Part shown: piece after piece, positions 47,269 to 55,566 of the stretch
Numbering within the stretch: the first letter of the stretch is position 1
How the letters are laid out: each line of letters starts with the position of its first letter
Origin: Treponemataceae bacterium
GTDB taxonomy: Bacteria; Spirochaetota; Spirochaetia; Treponematales; Treponemataceae
Reading direction: 5' to 3'
Length of the DNA stretch: 64,000 bases
NCBI GenBank assembly: GCA_024402435.1
Contig: JAKSTU010000002.1
Coordinates: forward strand, 23,990-87,989
Program-made: the position numbers and the translations under genes
Notes under the pieces: generated by a model
The model's input: the letters and a program-made list of their open reading frames with translations, nothing else
What the model was told of the DNA's origin: nothing
Database searches by the model: none

Positions 47269-47300
47269 AAAAAAAAAGCACCTGCTTTTCGCAAGTGCTT
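47269..47300 (-). terminator. Terminator following tRNA-Lys
   Basis: On the minus strand AAGCACTTGC pairs with GCAGGTGCTT (one mismatch) around a GAAAA loop, followed by nine T. It starts 1-2 bases after the tRNA 3' end. Confidence 0.9.
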
Positions 47301-47301
47301 C

Positions 47302-47374
47302 TGAGCCACGAAGGGTTCGAACCTTCGACCCACAGATTAAGAGTCTGTTGCTCTACCAGCTGAGCTAGTGGCCC
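47302..47374 (-). tRNA. tRNA-Lys (anticodon CTT)
   Basis: 73-nt cloverleaf on the minus strand: acceptor GGGCCAC/GTGGCTC with one G-U pair, D-arm AGCTCAGCTGGTAGAGC, anticodon stem CAGA/TCTG around loop CTCTTAA (anticodon CTT) and T-arm GGTTCGAACC. The 3' CCA is not encoded, as is usual in treponemes. It reads AAG codons. Confidence 0.96.
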
Positions 47375-47432
47375 GTTGGATTTAATGTACAACAAACACT
47401 TTTTTTAGTCAATGGGCGATTGAAACTTCCTG

Positions 47433-48461
47433 TCAGTTCATTTTTGTGGAGTAACACCACTGGGCAGAAGTGAATTTTCCGAAAATGTATTTTGACGATG
47501 CGGATTCGCACATTGTGTACATTTTGTCATCAACAAAAACGATTTCTTCTGACATTGGCGGAATCTTTACAGTCTGTTCCAAGGAAGCTGAATCCAGAAC
47601 AAACATCGGAACGTAAGCTTTTTCTGTCTCATAAACAGTTTTTGTTGCTTTTGCCATGTCATAAACATAAATGTTTGAGAATGCCACTGCATAAGAAGAA
47701 GACAAATAGATTTTTCCGCCGTGAACAGCCATTCCCTGAATCTGGTCAGTGACAGATATAACTCCGATGGGTTTTGGTGAAAGCCCGAATTTTGAATTCT
47801 TTGCATCAGAAATTTCGTATGCTGCAATCAGAGCCTGATTGTAATCCCCGGCAGGAGTCGTCATTTTGTGGCTGTCCAGAGTGGGGTAGTTTGCTTCACG
47901 GTAGAATTCACCTGCATAAAGAACTCCGTCATCAATTGCAGTGAATGCAACACCGATGCCGTTTCCGTCTTCCAGCTTTGTTTCAAAAATTCCTGCGTAG
48001 GGAACATTTGTTACAATTGCTTTGAGGATTGCACTGCGTTCAAAAACATAAAGGCAGCAGTCATGACCGCCGGCAACATAAACATAGTCACCGTAAACGG
48101 AAAGTCCGCCTGCATGCGGTGTAAAAGGACTTCCGTCTTCTTTTGTCATGAAGGCTGTGTGTGTGACTGTTCCTGTTTTTCCGTCCACAACGTAAATTGG
48201 GGATGCGGAACCGTCATTCATGTAACCGGTAACCCAGAAACTTGAAATTTCTTCATCGTAATCCAGTCCCTGAGGAATGAATCCGTCAGAAAGACCGGGA
48301 ATACGGAATGCTTTTTCTGATGCGTCATAGTAGCTTTTTACCGGCAGACGGAAGTAAAGGCGTACTGCAAGAAGAAAAACAGCCGCTACGGCAACAATAA
48401 CAAGAGCGATGATACCAAGAACCTGATACCATTTTTTTTTGGCTTTTTCTTTTTTTCCCAT
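47433..48461 (-). CDS. Membrane-anchored propeller (YncE-like) protein
   Basis: 342 aa from ATG 48461, with AAGGAG about 13 bp upstream; the open frame runs further but into metI. A Lys-rich cytoplasmic start and one membrane helix (VLGIIALVIVAVAAVFLLAVRLYF, about 12-36) precede an extracytoplasmic beta-propeller-like domain (GLSDGFIPQGLDYDEEISSFWVTGYMNDGSASPIYVVD; YVYVAGGHDCCLYVFER). It lies 46 bp downstream of metI and may be co-transcribed. The role is unknown; there is no sign of an enzyme active site. Confidence 0.75.
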   Translation of the reverse strand: MGKKEKAKKKWYQVLGIIALVIVAVAAVFLLAVRLYFRLPVKSYYDASEKAFRIPGLSDGFIPQGLDYDEEISSFWVTGYMNDGSASPIYVVDGKTGTVTHTAFMTKEDGSPFTPHAGGLSVYGDYVYVAGGHDCCLYVFERSAILKAIVTNVPYAGIFETKLEDGNGIGVAFTAIDDGVLYAGEFYREANYPTLDSHKMTTPAGDYNQALIAAYEISDAKNSKFGLSPKPIGVISVTDQIQGMAVHGGKIYLSSSYAVAFSNIYVYDMAKATKTVYETEKAYVPMFVLDSASLEQTVKIPPMSEEIVFVDDKMYTMCESASSKYIFGKFTSAQWCYSTKMN

Positions 48462-48507
48462 ACGAATATAAGACTCCTTTTTTTTGAGAATTTTCGGTCT
48501 GTAACAA

Positions 48508-49197
48508 TCAGCGTTTGGACATAAGCCGGGCACTGATTTTGTTTCCGATGAACTGAATGAGAACAACCATTACAAGGATTACAAGAACTGCGGCAATCAT
48601 TACGTCAGTGCGGAAACGCTGGTAACCGTAGCGGATTGCCAAGTCACCCAGACCGCCGCCGCCGATTGTTCCTGCCATGGCAGAGTAACCGATCAGGTTG
48701 ATGATTGTAAGTGTAATTCCTGCAACAAGAGAAGGCATTGCTTCCGGCAGCAGAACTTTCAGAATGATCTGGAGATTTGTGGAACCCATTGCACGTGCAG
48801 CTGTTACGACACCCGGATCCACTTCTTTGAGTGATGTTTCAATGATTCGGGCAACAAAGGGTGCTGCTGCGATTGAAAGCGGCACGATAACGGCTTTTGT
48901 TCCGATGCGGGTGCCTACAATCAGTTTTGACAGAGGCAGAAGAACGATCATCAGAATAAGGAAGGGGAATGAGCGCAGAATGTTTACGATTGCAGAAAGT
49001 GTTTTGTTCAGAATCGGTTTGGGCATGATTCCGCCTGCAGGATCGCTTACGCAGAGAAGAATTCCCAGCGGAAGTCCGAGAATGACTGAAAAAAGCGTTG
49101 AAAAAAGCACCATGATCAGTGTCTGAAGCGTGCTTGGCCAGACAAGCTGAAAAAGACTTGAAAAATCGATTGATTGAATTGACTGAAAAAAGTTCAC
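48508..49197 (-). CDS. metI: Methionine ABC transporter permease MetI
   Basis: 229 aa. The start is GTG 49197, preceded by AAGGAG with 9-nt spacing and overlapping the metN stop (GTGA). Five hydrophobic segments are visible, and the permease EAA-type loop DPGVVTAARAMGSTNLQIILKVLLPEAMPSLVAG is characteristic of MetI. With MetN it imports methionine (D or L). An upstream in-frame extension of 16 codons into metN is not used. No metQ binding-protein gene is in this operon or window. Confidence 0.93.
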   Translation of the reverse strand: MNFFQSIQSIDFSSLFQLVWPSTLQTLIMVLFSTLFSVILGLPLGILLCVSDPAGGIMPKPILNKTLSAIVNILRSFPFLILMIVLLPLSKLIVGTRIGTKAVIVPLSIAAAPFVARIIETSLKEVDPGVVTAARAMGSTNLQIILKVLLPEAMPSLVAGITLTIINLIGYSAMAGTIGGGGLGDLAIRYGYQRFRTDVMIAAVLVILVMVVLIQFIGNKISARLMSKR

Positions 49198-50255
49198 AGT
49201 TCTTCTCCTTCTTTTTCGATTGAAACGCCCTGACTTTTGATCCACGCAATTGCTTCTTCCACGGCTTCAGGAGTTCCTTCAATGTCGGTTACAAGAGCAC
49301 CGATGTTCTTTTCGCCTACCCGGTGGATTCCTCCTGCGCGGATGTTGAATTCAACGGGAAACTGGCGGGAAGCGCGGCTTAGAACAGGTTCACCTGTTTT
49401 TTCGTCTGCAAAATGGAGAGTGTAGGCGCCGCCTTCTTTTGACCAGCGTACCAGTGCGTTGTCTGATGATGCGGAATTCTTTCCTGAAAGTTCTGCTCTG
49501 AATCCCTGAGATTCGCTTCTGTCTGCAAGTGAAATGTGACTGAGGAAATCCCTTGTAACGGCTGACTTGGGGTGTGCGAAAATATCCTGAACAGTTCCCT
49601 GCTCAACAACTCCGCCTGCGTCAAGAACTGCAACTTCATTGCATGCGTCACGGACAACTTCCATCTGGTGAGTAATCATTACTACAGTAAGGTTCATTTT
49701 TGCCTGAATCTGACGGATCAGGTCAAGAATGGAGCGGGTTGTCTGCGGGTCAAGGGCGCTGGTTGCTTCATCACAGAAAAGAATGTCCGGCTTTACTGCC
49801 AGCGAGCGGGCAATTGCGATACGCTGTTTCTGTCCGCCGGAAAGTGTGCTTATGGGAGCATTGCCTCTGTCTGCAAGACCTACAAGTTCCAGAAGTTCCG
49901 CAACACGTTCGTTGATCTGTGCTTTCGGTGTTCCGCAGATTTCAAGCGGGTATGCGATGTTCCGTGCTGCTGTTCTGCTGCTGAAAAGATTGAAGTTCTG
50001 GAAAATCATTCCGATTTTGCGCCGGCGTTCAATCAGTTCTTTGCCTTCAAGCGTGTCAACCCGCTGGTCGTCGTAATAGACCGCACCTGAATCAGGTTTT
50101 TCCAGAAGGCTTACAAGACGTACCAGTGAAGATTTTCCGGCACCGCTTTTACCGATTATTCCGTAAATTGTATTTGATGGAATTGTTAAACTGACATTGT
50201 TTACGGCTGTAACATCGCCGTATGATCTGACCAAATTTTCGAGACGAATCTGCAT
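49194..50255 (-). CDS. metN: Methionine ABC transporter ATP-binding protein MetN
   Basis: 353 aa ABC ATPase. Walker A GKSGAGKSSL, signature LSGGQKQRIAIARSLA and Walker B ILFCDEATSALDP are intact. The C-terminal extension (about 265-350, RASRQFPVEFNIRAGGIHRVGEKNIGALVTDIEG) is the NIL domain that binds methionine and gives feedback inhibition in this family. It is translationally coupled to metI. The 80-bp divergent promoter region upstream has no room for and no sign of a SAM riboswitch. Confidence 0.94.
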   Translation of the reverse strand: MQIRLENLVRSYGDVTAVNNVSLTIPSNTIYGIIGKSGAGKSSLVRLVSLLEKPDSGAVYYDDQRVDTLEGKELIERRRKIGMIFQNFNLFSSRTAARNIAYPLEICGTPKAQINERVAELLELVGLADRGNAPISTLSGGQKQRIAIARSLAVKPDILFCDEATSALDPQTTRSILDLIRQIQAKMNLTVVMITHQMEVVRDACNEVAVLDAGGVVEQGTVQDIFAHPKSAVTRDFLSHISLADRSESQGFRAELSGKNSASSDNALVRWSKEGGAYTLHFADEKTGEPVLSRASRQFPVEFNIRAGGIHRVGEKNIGALVTDIEGTPEAVEEAIAWIKSQGVSIEKEGEEL

Positions 50256-50300
50256 GTTCCTATTCTACGGTTTTTGCCCGCCTTAGTCGATACCGCTCCA

Positions 50301-50329
50301 TTGACAAAGGTTTTCCTGCAAAATAAATT
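50301..50329 (+). promoter_or_regulatory. Promoter with start codon at +1 (gene at 50336)
   Basis: TTGACA (50301-50306), 17 bp, TAAATT (50324-50329), then six bases and ATG 50336. No ribosome-binding site lies between. Confidence 0.6.
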
Positions 50330-50335
50330 CAGTTC

Positions 50336-50815
50336 ATGGGTTATATACTTTCTTACACAACAGACAAAGATGACAACGGAATTCTTTCTGCATCAAAATT
50401 TGTCAGAGCAGTTTTTCTGCTGACAGCTCTGGTTTTGTGCGGAACTTTTGTTTACACGATTTTTGCAGGCTCTGCAGGGATTTTTCATGGAGTTCTTGCG
50501 GTTCTGTCACTGCTTGCCGTGTTTTTCCGCGAACGGTGGATTTTCAATCCGCGGAATCAGTCTGTCACTTTGGAATGGGGATTTCTCTGCTTTGTGCAGC
50601 GCTCAATCTTTTTTGCCGACCAGATTGAACAGCTGAGTCTGATAAAAATCCAGCACAACAAGGACAAAGTTTTTCAGATGCAGTTTGTGCTTCAGGCCGG
50701 CGGAAAGCAGGTTGTGATTGACACTGCAAAAAAACATGATTTCCGTAAACTTGAAGACAATGCGGTACGCGCTGCCGAAAAAATCGGCTTTGACCTGGAA
50801 CGCATTACCATCTGA
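50336..50815 (+). CDS. Small membrane protein, PH-like domain (tentative)
   Basis: 159 aa with two hydrophobic helices (about 22-44 and 48-66) and a soluble beta-rich C-terminal half (FNPRNQSVTLEWGFLCFVQRSIFFADQIEQLSLIKIQ). Two helices followed by a small beta domain resemble bacterial PH-like (YdbS/YdbT-type) membrane proteins; this is a structural guess. Divergent from metN. The mRNA is predicted to be leaderless. Confidence 0.7.
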   Translation: MGYILSYTTDKDDNGILSASKFVRAVFLLTALVLCGTFVYTIFAGSAGIFHGVLAVLSLLAVFFRERWIFNPRNQSVTLEWGFLCFVQRSIFFADQIEQLSLIKIQHNKDKVFQMQFVLQAGGKQVVIDTAKKHDFRKLEDNAVRAAEKIGFDLERITI

Positions 50816-50871
50816 AATTCACCGGCCGGACTTTGGCTGTCATTTTGTAAGTTTGTTCGGACCGGCAAAAG

Positions 50872-50980
50872 CTGACAAGTACGATTCAGTTTGTGCGGGC
50901 TCGGCAAAAACTGGCAAAAGCCTGAAAAGTTTGACAAGCCCGCCAGACCTGACAAGTCTTATTCAGTCTGTGTTGGTCGG
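50872..50980 (+). repeat. Degenerate 32-bp direct repeat in an intergenic region
   Basis: The unit CTGACAAGT-N4-TTCAGT-N-TGTG...TCGG occurs at 50872-50904 and 50949-50980, with related CTGGCAAAAG / TTGACAAG fragments between. No gene fits in 50816-50999. Function unknown. Confidence 0.55.
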
Positions 50981-50999
50981 CTCAACTCTGAAAAAACAG

Positions 51000-51800
51000 T
51001 CAGTCTTTAAGGGAAAGCGCTGTGTCCAAAGCCACTCTGAACATGGGTTCCAGAGCTGACAGGCGTTTTTCGGCGGGCAGACAAACCTGATCCATGCTGT
51101 CAACGTGTGTCATGCCCGGTTCATTGCCGGTTGTGCGCACGCAGGAATCGGTATGAGTCAGTATGGAAAGCGCCCGTTTTCCAAGCCATGCTGCCGTGCT
51201 GTAAAGAGCATAGGTTTCCATGTCCTGTGCAAGGATTCCCATGCGGGCATAGGGTGCCCAAGAGTTTTTTCCTGTTATTTCATTTAGCGCATTGTATTCT
51301 GAGAAGCAGTCTGACGAAAAGACGCCGCCTGCATGAAAAGCATAGCCTCTTTTGCGGGCTGAACTTACTGCGCTTTCCAGCATCAGGTAATCAGCGGAAG
51401 GAGAATATGTTCCCGGAAGTCCGTATTGATTCGCCCAGCCGGAATCAGTAGAAGATGTAAGTGCAAAAACCAGGTCTCCGGGGTTCAGTTCCGGCTGAAG
51501 CCCGCCGCTTGTTCCGATGCGGATGATGTTTTTGACACCGTAAAAATGGTACAGTTCGTAGCTGTAAATTCCGCAGGAAGCCCCGCCCATTCCTGAGCCC
51601 ATTACCGAAACTGTTACTGTTTCTGCTGTGTCAGGGTCTTTCCATTCCCCGGTAAATCCCAGCATGTTCCGAACTGATGTGAACTGCCTTGCATTCTGAA
51701 GGTAGTTTTCTGCAATATGCTTTGCTCTGAGCGGATCTCCCGGGAGCAATACTGTCTGTGCGATTTCGCCGACTTTTGCGGCATTATGTGGTGTAGCCAT
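51000..51800 (-). CDS. deoD: Purine nucleoside phosphorylase (DeoD type)
   Basis: 266 aa from ATG 51800, where the conserved N terminus MATPHNAAKVGEIAQTVLLPGDPLRAK begins. GDPLRA supplies phosphate contacts, and VSVMGSGMGGASCGIYSYEL, RIGTSGGLQ and LAQDMETYALY (the purine/ribose-binding Met-Glu) are DeoD signatures. It phosphorolyses purine nucleosides to base plus ribose-1-phosphate. Slightly longer than typical DeoD (about 235 aa). The upstream frame continues but includes the promoter; ATG 51800 coincides with the predicted transcription start, so the mRNA is probably leaderless. Confidence 0.95.
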   Translation of the reverse strand: MATPHNAAKVGEIAQTVLLPGDPLRAKHIAENYLQNARQFTSVRNMLGFTGEWKDPDTAETVTVSVMGSGMGGASCGIYSYELYHFYGVKNIIRIGTSGGLQPELNPGDLVFALTSSTDSGWANQYGLPGTYSPSADYLMLESAVSSARKRGYAFHAGGVFSSDCFSEYNALNEITGKNSWAPYARMGILAQDMETYALYSTAAWLGKRALSILTHTDSCVRTTGNEPGMTHVDSMDQVCLPAEKRLSALEPMFRVALDTALSLKD

Positions 51801-51806
51801 GAAATC

Positions 51807-51835
51807 AGTATACCGCCCTGCATTTTTGCAGGCAA
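51807..51835 (-). promoter_or_regulatory. Promoter of deoD; start codon at +1
   Basis: Minus strand TTGCCT (51835-51830), 17 bp, TATACT (51812-51807), then six bases to the ATG at 51800. Confidence 0.65.
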
Positions 51836-51957
51836 GTCTGAAAAAGGACTGCGAGTGTTTTTGACAGTCACGAACTTCTTTCTTAAATTTTTTACAATTT
51901 TTTTTTCGTTGGATTAATTGCTGTTGGTGACGGAATGTTTTCTTTTCGGTTTTGGGC

Positions 51958-51992
51958 AAAAAAAAACGAGTCTCTTTTTCAAGAAACTCGTT
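51958..51992 (-). terminator. Terminator following tRNA-Asn
   Basis: Minus strand ACGAGTTTCTT pairs with AAGAGACTCGT (one mismatch), then T8. It begins a few bases after the tRNA 3' end. Confidence 0.9.
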
Positions 51993-51995
51993 TCG

Positions 51996-52068
51996 CTCCC
52001 CCGCCAGGGCTTGAACCAGGGACCCACAGATTAACAGTCTGTTGCTCTACCGACTGAGCTACAGGGGA
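51996..52068 (-). tRNA. tRNA-Asn (anticodon GTT)
   Basis: 73-nt cloverleaf on the minus strand: acceptor TCCCCTG/CGGGGGA, D-arm AGCTCAGTCGGTAGAGC, anticodon stem CAGA/TCTG with loop CTGTTAA (anticodon GTT), T-arm GGTTCAAGCC, discriminator G. CCA not encoded. It reads AAC and AAT. Confidence 0.96.
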
Positions 52069-52143
52069 ATGTGCTGCATTGCTGCAACGTCTGAGATATT
52101 AACTTAAACAAAAAAAATAGTCAAGGGAATGAAATAAAAAAAA

Positions 52144-52205
52144 CAAAAAAAAAGCGGGCTGCCCTTTGTGAAGTTACGAAAACTTTCTGGACAGCCCGTT
52201 TGTCG
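52144..52205 (-). terminator. Terminator of the rubredoxin gene
   Basis: Minus strand CGGGCTG pairs with CAGCCCG around a loop that itself contains a small AAGTT/AACTT stem, followed by nine T. Confidence 0.85.
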
Positions 52206-52225
52206 TGGAGAATGGCTTTTCCGGT

Positions 52226-52387
52226 TTATTCCGGAATGAACTTGCCTTTGTCAGCTCCGCATTCAGGACATTTATAATCAGCGGGAACATCTGCCCAAGC
52301 AGTACCCGGCGCAACGTTATTCTTTGCATCACCGTCATTGGCATCATATACATAGCCACAGCTGTCACACTGCATTCTTTCTATCAT
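52226..52387 (-). CDS. Rubredoxin
   Basis: 53 aa read from ATG 52387 (GGAGG seven bases upstream). Two iron-binding CxxC pairs are visible: Cys7/Cys10 in MQCDSCGYVYD and Cys40/Cys43 in YKCPECGADK, with the conserved Gly-Tyr-Val-Tyr-Asp and the DVPADYKCP segment. Rubredoxin carries single electrons on an Fe(Cys)4 centre, commonly to rubrerythrin or superoxide reductase in anaerobes. Monocistronic with its own terminator. It supports an anaerobic lifestyle. Confidence 0.97.
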   Translation of the reverse strand: MIERMQCDSCGYVYDANDGDAKNNVAPGTAWADVPADYKCPECGADKGKFIPE

Positions 52388-52464
52388 TTGCTACCTCCAA
52401 TTAGCATCATTATAAATGCATTCCAACCTTTTTCAAGTAAAAAACTATCAAAAGTTGTCCAAAA

Positions 52465-53277
52465 TTATGACCGCAGGCGGGAAACAATCATGCTTGCAAA
52501 AAAAGCCGCCAGATTGACTACTACGATACATGCTCCTGCCGGGCAGGAAAAAATGAATGAAATGATTATTCCCGCAAAAAAGCAGATTACGGAAATAATC
52601 GCTGCGGAAATAATCACTTTGAGAAAACTTTTGAAAATCCGCATGGCGGTAAGGGCAGGAAATACAATCAGACTGGAAATCATCATTGTACCCATGAGCC
52701 GCATTCCTACAACAATTGTAAGAGCTGTGAGAACGGAAACAAGTCCGTTGTAGAAGCCGGTGGGAATGCCGCTTGCCGTAGCAAAGGATTCATCAAAGAT
52801 GACCATGAAAATTCTGTTGTAAAGGATTATGAACAGCAGTAGCACGACTGCCGCCAGTATTATGCTCAGAATTACGTCCGTCCGGCTTATTGCAAGAATG
52901 CTTCCGAACATGAAACTTGAAACATCGGTGTTCAGGCCGGAAGTAACAGATGTTACGATTATGCCGATTGCAAGGGCGCTTGAAGAAACCAGAGCAATTG
53001 CAGAATCACCTTTTACGGAAGAATCGGAACTGAGTCTGAGCAGAAGGAATGAAGCAACAACGCAGACCGGAATCGCCACTGCAAGAGGTGCCCAGTTGAA
53101 TGCCAGTGCGATTGCCATTGTACCGAAACCTACGTGAGAAAGTCCGTCTCCGATCATGGAATAGCGTTTCAGAACAAGAATGACTCCGAGAAGAGCTGCA
53201 CAGAGAGAAATCAGAGAGCCGGCAACCAGCGCGCGAATGATGAACTGATATGAAAAAAGTGATGAAAGCAATGTCAT
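52465..53277 (-). CDS. znuB: Zinc/manganese ABC transporter permease (ZnuB type)
   Basis: 270 aa permease of the ABC-3 family with about eight hydrophobic segments, beginning LFSYQFIIRALVAGSLISLCAALLGVILVLKRYSMIGDGLSHVGFGTMAIA; the SHVGFG stretch is the family hallmark. It overlaps znuC by 4 bp. Zinc rather than manganese is favoured because the operon starts with a Zur-type regulator. Confidence 0.92.
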   Translation of the reverse strand: MTLLSSLFSYQFIIRALVAGSLISLCAALLGVILVLKRYSMIGDGLSHVGFGTMAIALAFNWAPLAVAIPVCVVASFLLLRLSSDSSVKGDSAIALVSSSALAIGIIVTSVTSGLNTDVSSFMFGSILAISRTDVILSIILAAVVLLLFIILYNRIFMVIFDESFATASGIPTGFYNGLVSVLTALTIVVGMRLMGTMMISSLIVFPALTAMRIFKSFLKVIISAAIISVICFFAGIIISFIFSCPAGACIVVVNLAAFFASMIVSRLRS

Positions 53278-54083
53278 TTTGTTGTGTCCTGATTGTTTGC
53301 GTTTACAGGTGAAAAAACACGGCGGGACAAAAAGGCCGGAGTGCTTTGACAGCAGGAACAGTAGGATCCGCAGCTGTTGCAGATTTCTACATGGCTCATG
53401 CGCTCATACAAGTTTGTCTTCTGGTATTCTTCCGAGGTACCGAAAAAAAGCTGATTTTTGTCCAGATGCAGTATGTGGCTTGCACTGTGGACTGCGCGGT
53501 TTACGTCATGGGAAACCATTATTATGGAAAGCCCTGATTCTTTGTTCAGTTTTTTTATCAGGCTGTACATTTCATCGGTAACAGCAGGGTCAAGGCCGGT
53601 AACAGGCTCGTCCAATACCAGAAGTTCTTTTGCCGCGCACAAAGACCGTGCAAGAAGTACACGCTGCTGCTGGCCGCCTGAAAGTTCCATGAAGGATTTT
53701 TTTGCAATGGATTCCAGAGACATGCGTTCAATCTGAGCCCGGGCGTTTGCTTTGTCAGCTTTTGTGTGAAAGAATCCCGTGTGGCAGCCGGAAAGCACAA
53801 CTTCTTCGATTGTGGCCGGAAAATCCCTCTGAATGTTGCTTTTCTGTCCCAAATATCCTATGCCCTGTGCGGCTTTTTCTATTGTTCCCCGGCTCTGCGC
53901 CTGAAGCCCGAGAATTGTCTTTACAAGTGTACTTTTTCCTGATCCGTTGGAGCCCACAATGCAGAGGTAATCTCCTTTTGACACTGAAAAATTCAGGTCC
54001 TGACATGCAACGAATGAACCGTAACTGACTGTAAGATTTCTGCATTCAATAAGTGTGTCCTGTGTTTTTTGTGTGCTGCTCAT
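53274..54083 (-). CDS. znuC: Zinc ABC transporter ATP-binding protein with Cys-rich tail (ZnuC type)
   Basis: 269 aa from ATG 54083, which overlaps the znuA stop (ATGA); AAGGAC lies upstream. Walker A GSNGSGKST (44-52), signature MELSGGQQQRVLLARSL and Walker B LLVLDEPVTGLDP are intact. The C-terminal 40 residues carry a cysteine cluster, HVEICNSCGSYCSCC (Cys235, 238, 242, 244, 245), outside the ATPase fold. It may sense or bind zinc to inhibit import from the inside; that is inference. Confidence 0.92.
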   Translation of the reverse strand: MSSTQKTQDTLIECRNLTVSYGSFVACQDLNFSVSKGDYLCIVGSNGSGKSTLVKTILGLQAQSRGTIEKAAQGIGYLGQKSNIQRDFPATIEEVVLSGCHTGFFHTKADKANARAQIERMSLESIAKKSFMELSGGQQQRVLLARSLCAAKELLVLDEPVTGLDPAVTDEMYSLIKKLNKESGLSIIMVSHDVNRAVHSASHILHLDKNQLFFGTSEEYQKTNLYERMSHVEICNSCGSYCSCCQSTPAFLSRRVFSPVNANNQDTTK

Positions 54084-55036
54084 TCTGCAAGTCCTTCTTC
54101 CAAAGCTTTTGCATTGCGTTCCATGAGACTTACCCATGTTTCGCCTGCATCAAAATCAGCTTTGGTAACATTCTGTACTGACTGCAGAAGCAGTGCTTTT
54201 GTTCCTGTTGATTCTGCAACCACGTCTGCAAGTTTGTGGTTCCCAAGCTCAATGTAAAAAACTGCAGGAAGCTTTTTTGCGCCGACCGCATCAATAAGTG
54301 CTGCAATCGATGCAGGTGTTGATTCAACGGCGGTACTGCATCCTGAAAAGGCTGCCAGATATTCCACATTGTAGTAATCAGCAAAATAAACAAGGGGGAA
54401 CCGGTCTGCCATTACAATGAACGGATCTGATGCTTTGTCCAGAACACTGCGGATTTTTTCATCAGTTTTCTGTATTTCTGTGCAATAATTTGCCGCATTT
54501 TTTTCAATCACAGTTTTGTCCAGATCAGGGCAGGCTTTCTGAACTGCTTCTTTTACCGCCATGATGATTGCTTTTTCATTTGCGGGAGAAGTCCAGATGT
54601 GTTCATCGCTTTCATCCAGAGAAATTTCTTCTGAACTGTGGTCTTCTGCTTTGTCTTCCAAAGATTCTGCTTCTGCCAGAAGTGTTACGTTTTCAAAAAG
54701 CCGGAGCAGAGGAGGCTTTTTCTTTGCAGAACCAAGAATCCGGTCAACCCACTGGTCGCTTTCTCCGCCAACATACACGAACAGGTCTGCATTCTGCAGT
54801 GTGATTATGTCCTGAGGTGAAGGATCGTAGGAGTGGACTTCTGCGCCGGGTTTTACAAGAAGGTGCAGGTCTGCGGAAAGTCCGCGTGTAACTGCACGCA
54901 CAGCGTCATAACAGGGAAAATTTGCGCAGACAATGGAATAGGCTGCATTGTTTTTTGATCCGGTTTTTGAGCAGCCGGAAATAGCCAGCAGGACAAGAAG
55001 TACAAGTGCTGCGGCGGAAAGAATGTTTTTTTTCAA
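54080..55036 (-). CDS. znuA: Zinc ABC transporter substrate-binding lipoprotein (ZnuA type)
   Basis: 318 aa cluster A-1 binding protein. The start is TTG 55036 with GGAG six bases upstream. The lipobox is AISGC (Cys22). VKPGAEVHSYDPSPQDI contains the first metal His, and an acidic loop follows (EDKAEDHSSEEISLDESDEH), replacing the His-rich loop of enteric ZnuA. Further ligands are expected in the EYLAAFSGC and FYIELGNHKLAD regions. It delivers zinc to ZnuBC and starts 1 bp after the zur stop. Confidence 0.92.
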   Translation of the reverse strand: MKKNILSAAALVLLVLLAISGCSKTGSKNNAAYSIVCANFPCYDAVRAVTRGLSADLHLLVKPGAEVHSYDPSPQDIITLQNADLFVYVGGESDQWVDRILGSAKKKPPLLRLFENVTLLAEAESLEDKAEDHSSEEISLDESDEHIWTSPANEKAIIMAVKEAVQKACPDLDKTVIEKNAANYCTEIQKTDEKIRSVLDKASDPFIVMADRFPLVYFADYYNVEYLAAFSGCSTAVESTPASIAALIDAVGAKKLPAVFYIELGNHKLADVVAESTGTKALLLQSVQNVTKADFDAGETWVSLMERNAKALEEGLAE

Positions 55037-55037
55037 A

Positions 55038-55448
55038 TCAGACTCCTTGTGAACATTGGCTGCAGATGCCGTAAAGAAGTGTGTGTTCGCGGTTCATTGT
55101 AAAGTTGTGTTCCTTAAGGATGTGAGTGTCAAAATCATCAGCGAATCTGCATTCCAGATGAATCACTTTTCCGCATCCCTGACATTTAAGGTGATAGTGC
55201 TCCGTACATTTGCTCTGTGCGCCCACATATTGCCACATGGCTTTTTTCCCGTCTTCTGCCATGAATTTGTGGATGATGCCCTGTTTTTCAAGGCTTTCCA
55301 AGTTTCGGTAAATTGTCGCCACGCTGATCCGCTGTCCGTTTTTGAGCAGATCTTCCGTAATGTCTGCGGCTGTAAGCATTTTTTCTTTGTTGCGGGCAAA
55401 GCATTCTGCAAGAATTTCCCGCTGCCCTGTTCTGTAGACTGATTCCAA
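55038..55448 (-). CDS. zur: Fur-family regulator, probable Zur
   Basis: 136 aa. TTG start at 55448 with GGGAG eight bases upstream. The winged helix includes RISVATIYRNLESLEKQGIIHKF. Two structural-zinc Cys pairs are present (KCQGCGK and CSQCS), and the metal-binding HYHLKC segment matches Fur/Zur/PerR proteins. It is the first gene of zur-znuA-znuC-znuB, and a Fur-like box overlaps its promoter, so it probably represses the operon when zinc is plentiful. Zinc specificity comes from the operon, not from the protein alone. Confidence 0.88.
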   Translation of the reverse strand: MESVYRTGQREILAECFARNKEKMLTAADITEDLLKNGQRISVATIYRNLESLEKQGIIHKFMAEDGKKAMWQYVGAQSKCTEHYHLKCQGCGKVIHLECRFADDFDTHILKEHNFTMNREHTLLYGICSQCSQGV

Positions 55449-55470
55449 AAGAAACTCCCGATTTTTATGA

Positions 55471-55495
55471 TTTGAAAATGAAAATCATTCTCAAA
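55471..55495 (-). promoter_or_regulatory. Fur/Zur box of the zur-znu operon
   Basis: GAAAATGAAAATCATTCTC (55474-55492) matches the 19-bp Fur consensus at 16 positions. It extends into a 25-bp imperfect palindrome with TTTGA/TCAAA ends and covers a TTGAGA -35-like hexamer on the minus strand. Confidence 0.85.
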
Positions 55496-55566
55496 TTGAA
55501 GAAAAAATAGCATTTATGTGAAGGAAAGTAAAGAGGCCGGTGGAAAAAAAGAGTTCCTGCAAGTAC

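Noticed and set aside
50256..50335. Possible SAM riboswitch before metN
   Set aside because: Only 80 bp separate the divergent genes and no S-box-like helices are visible.
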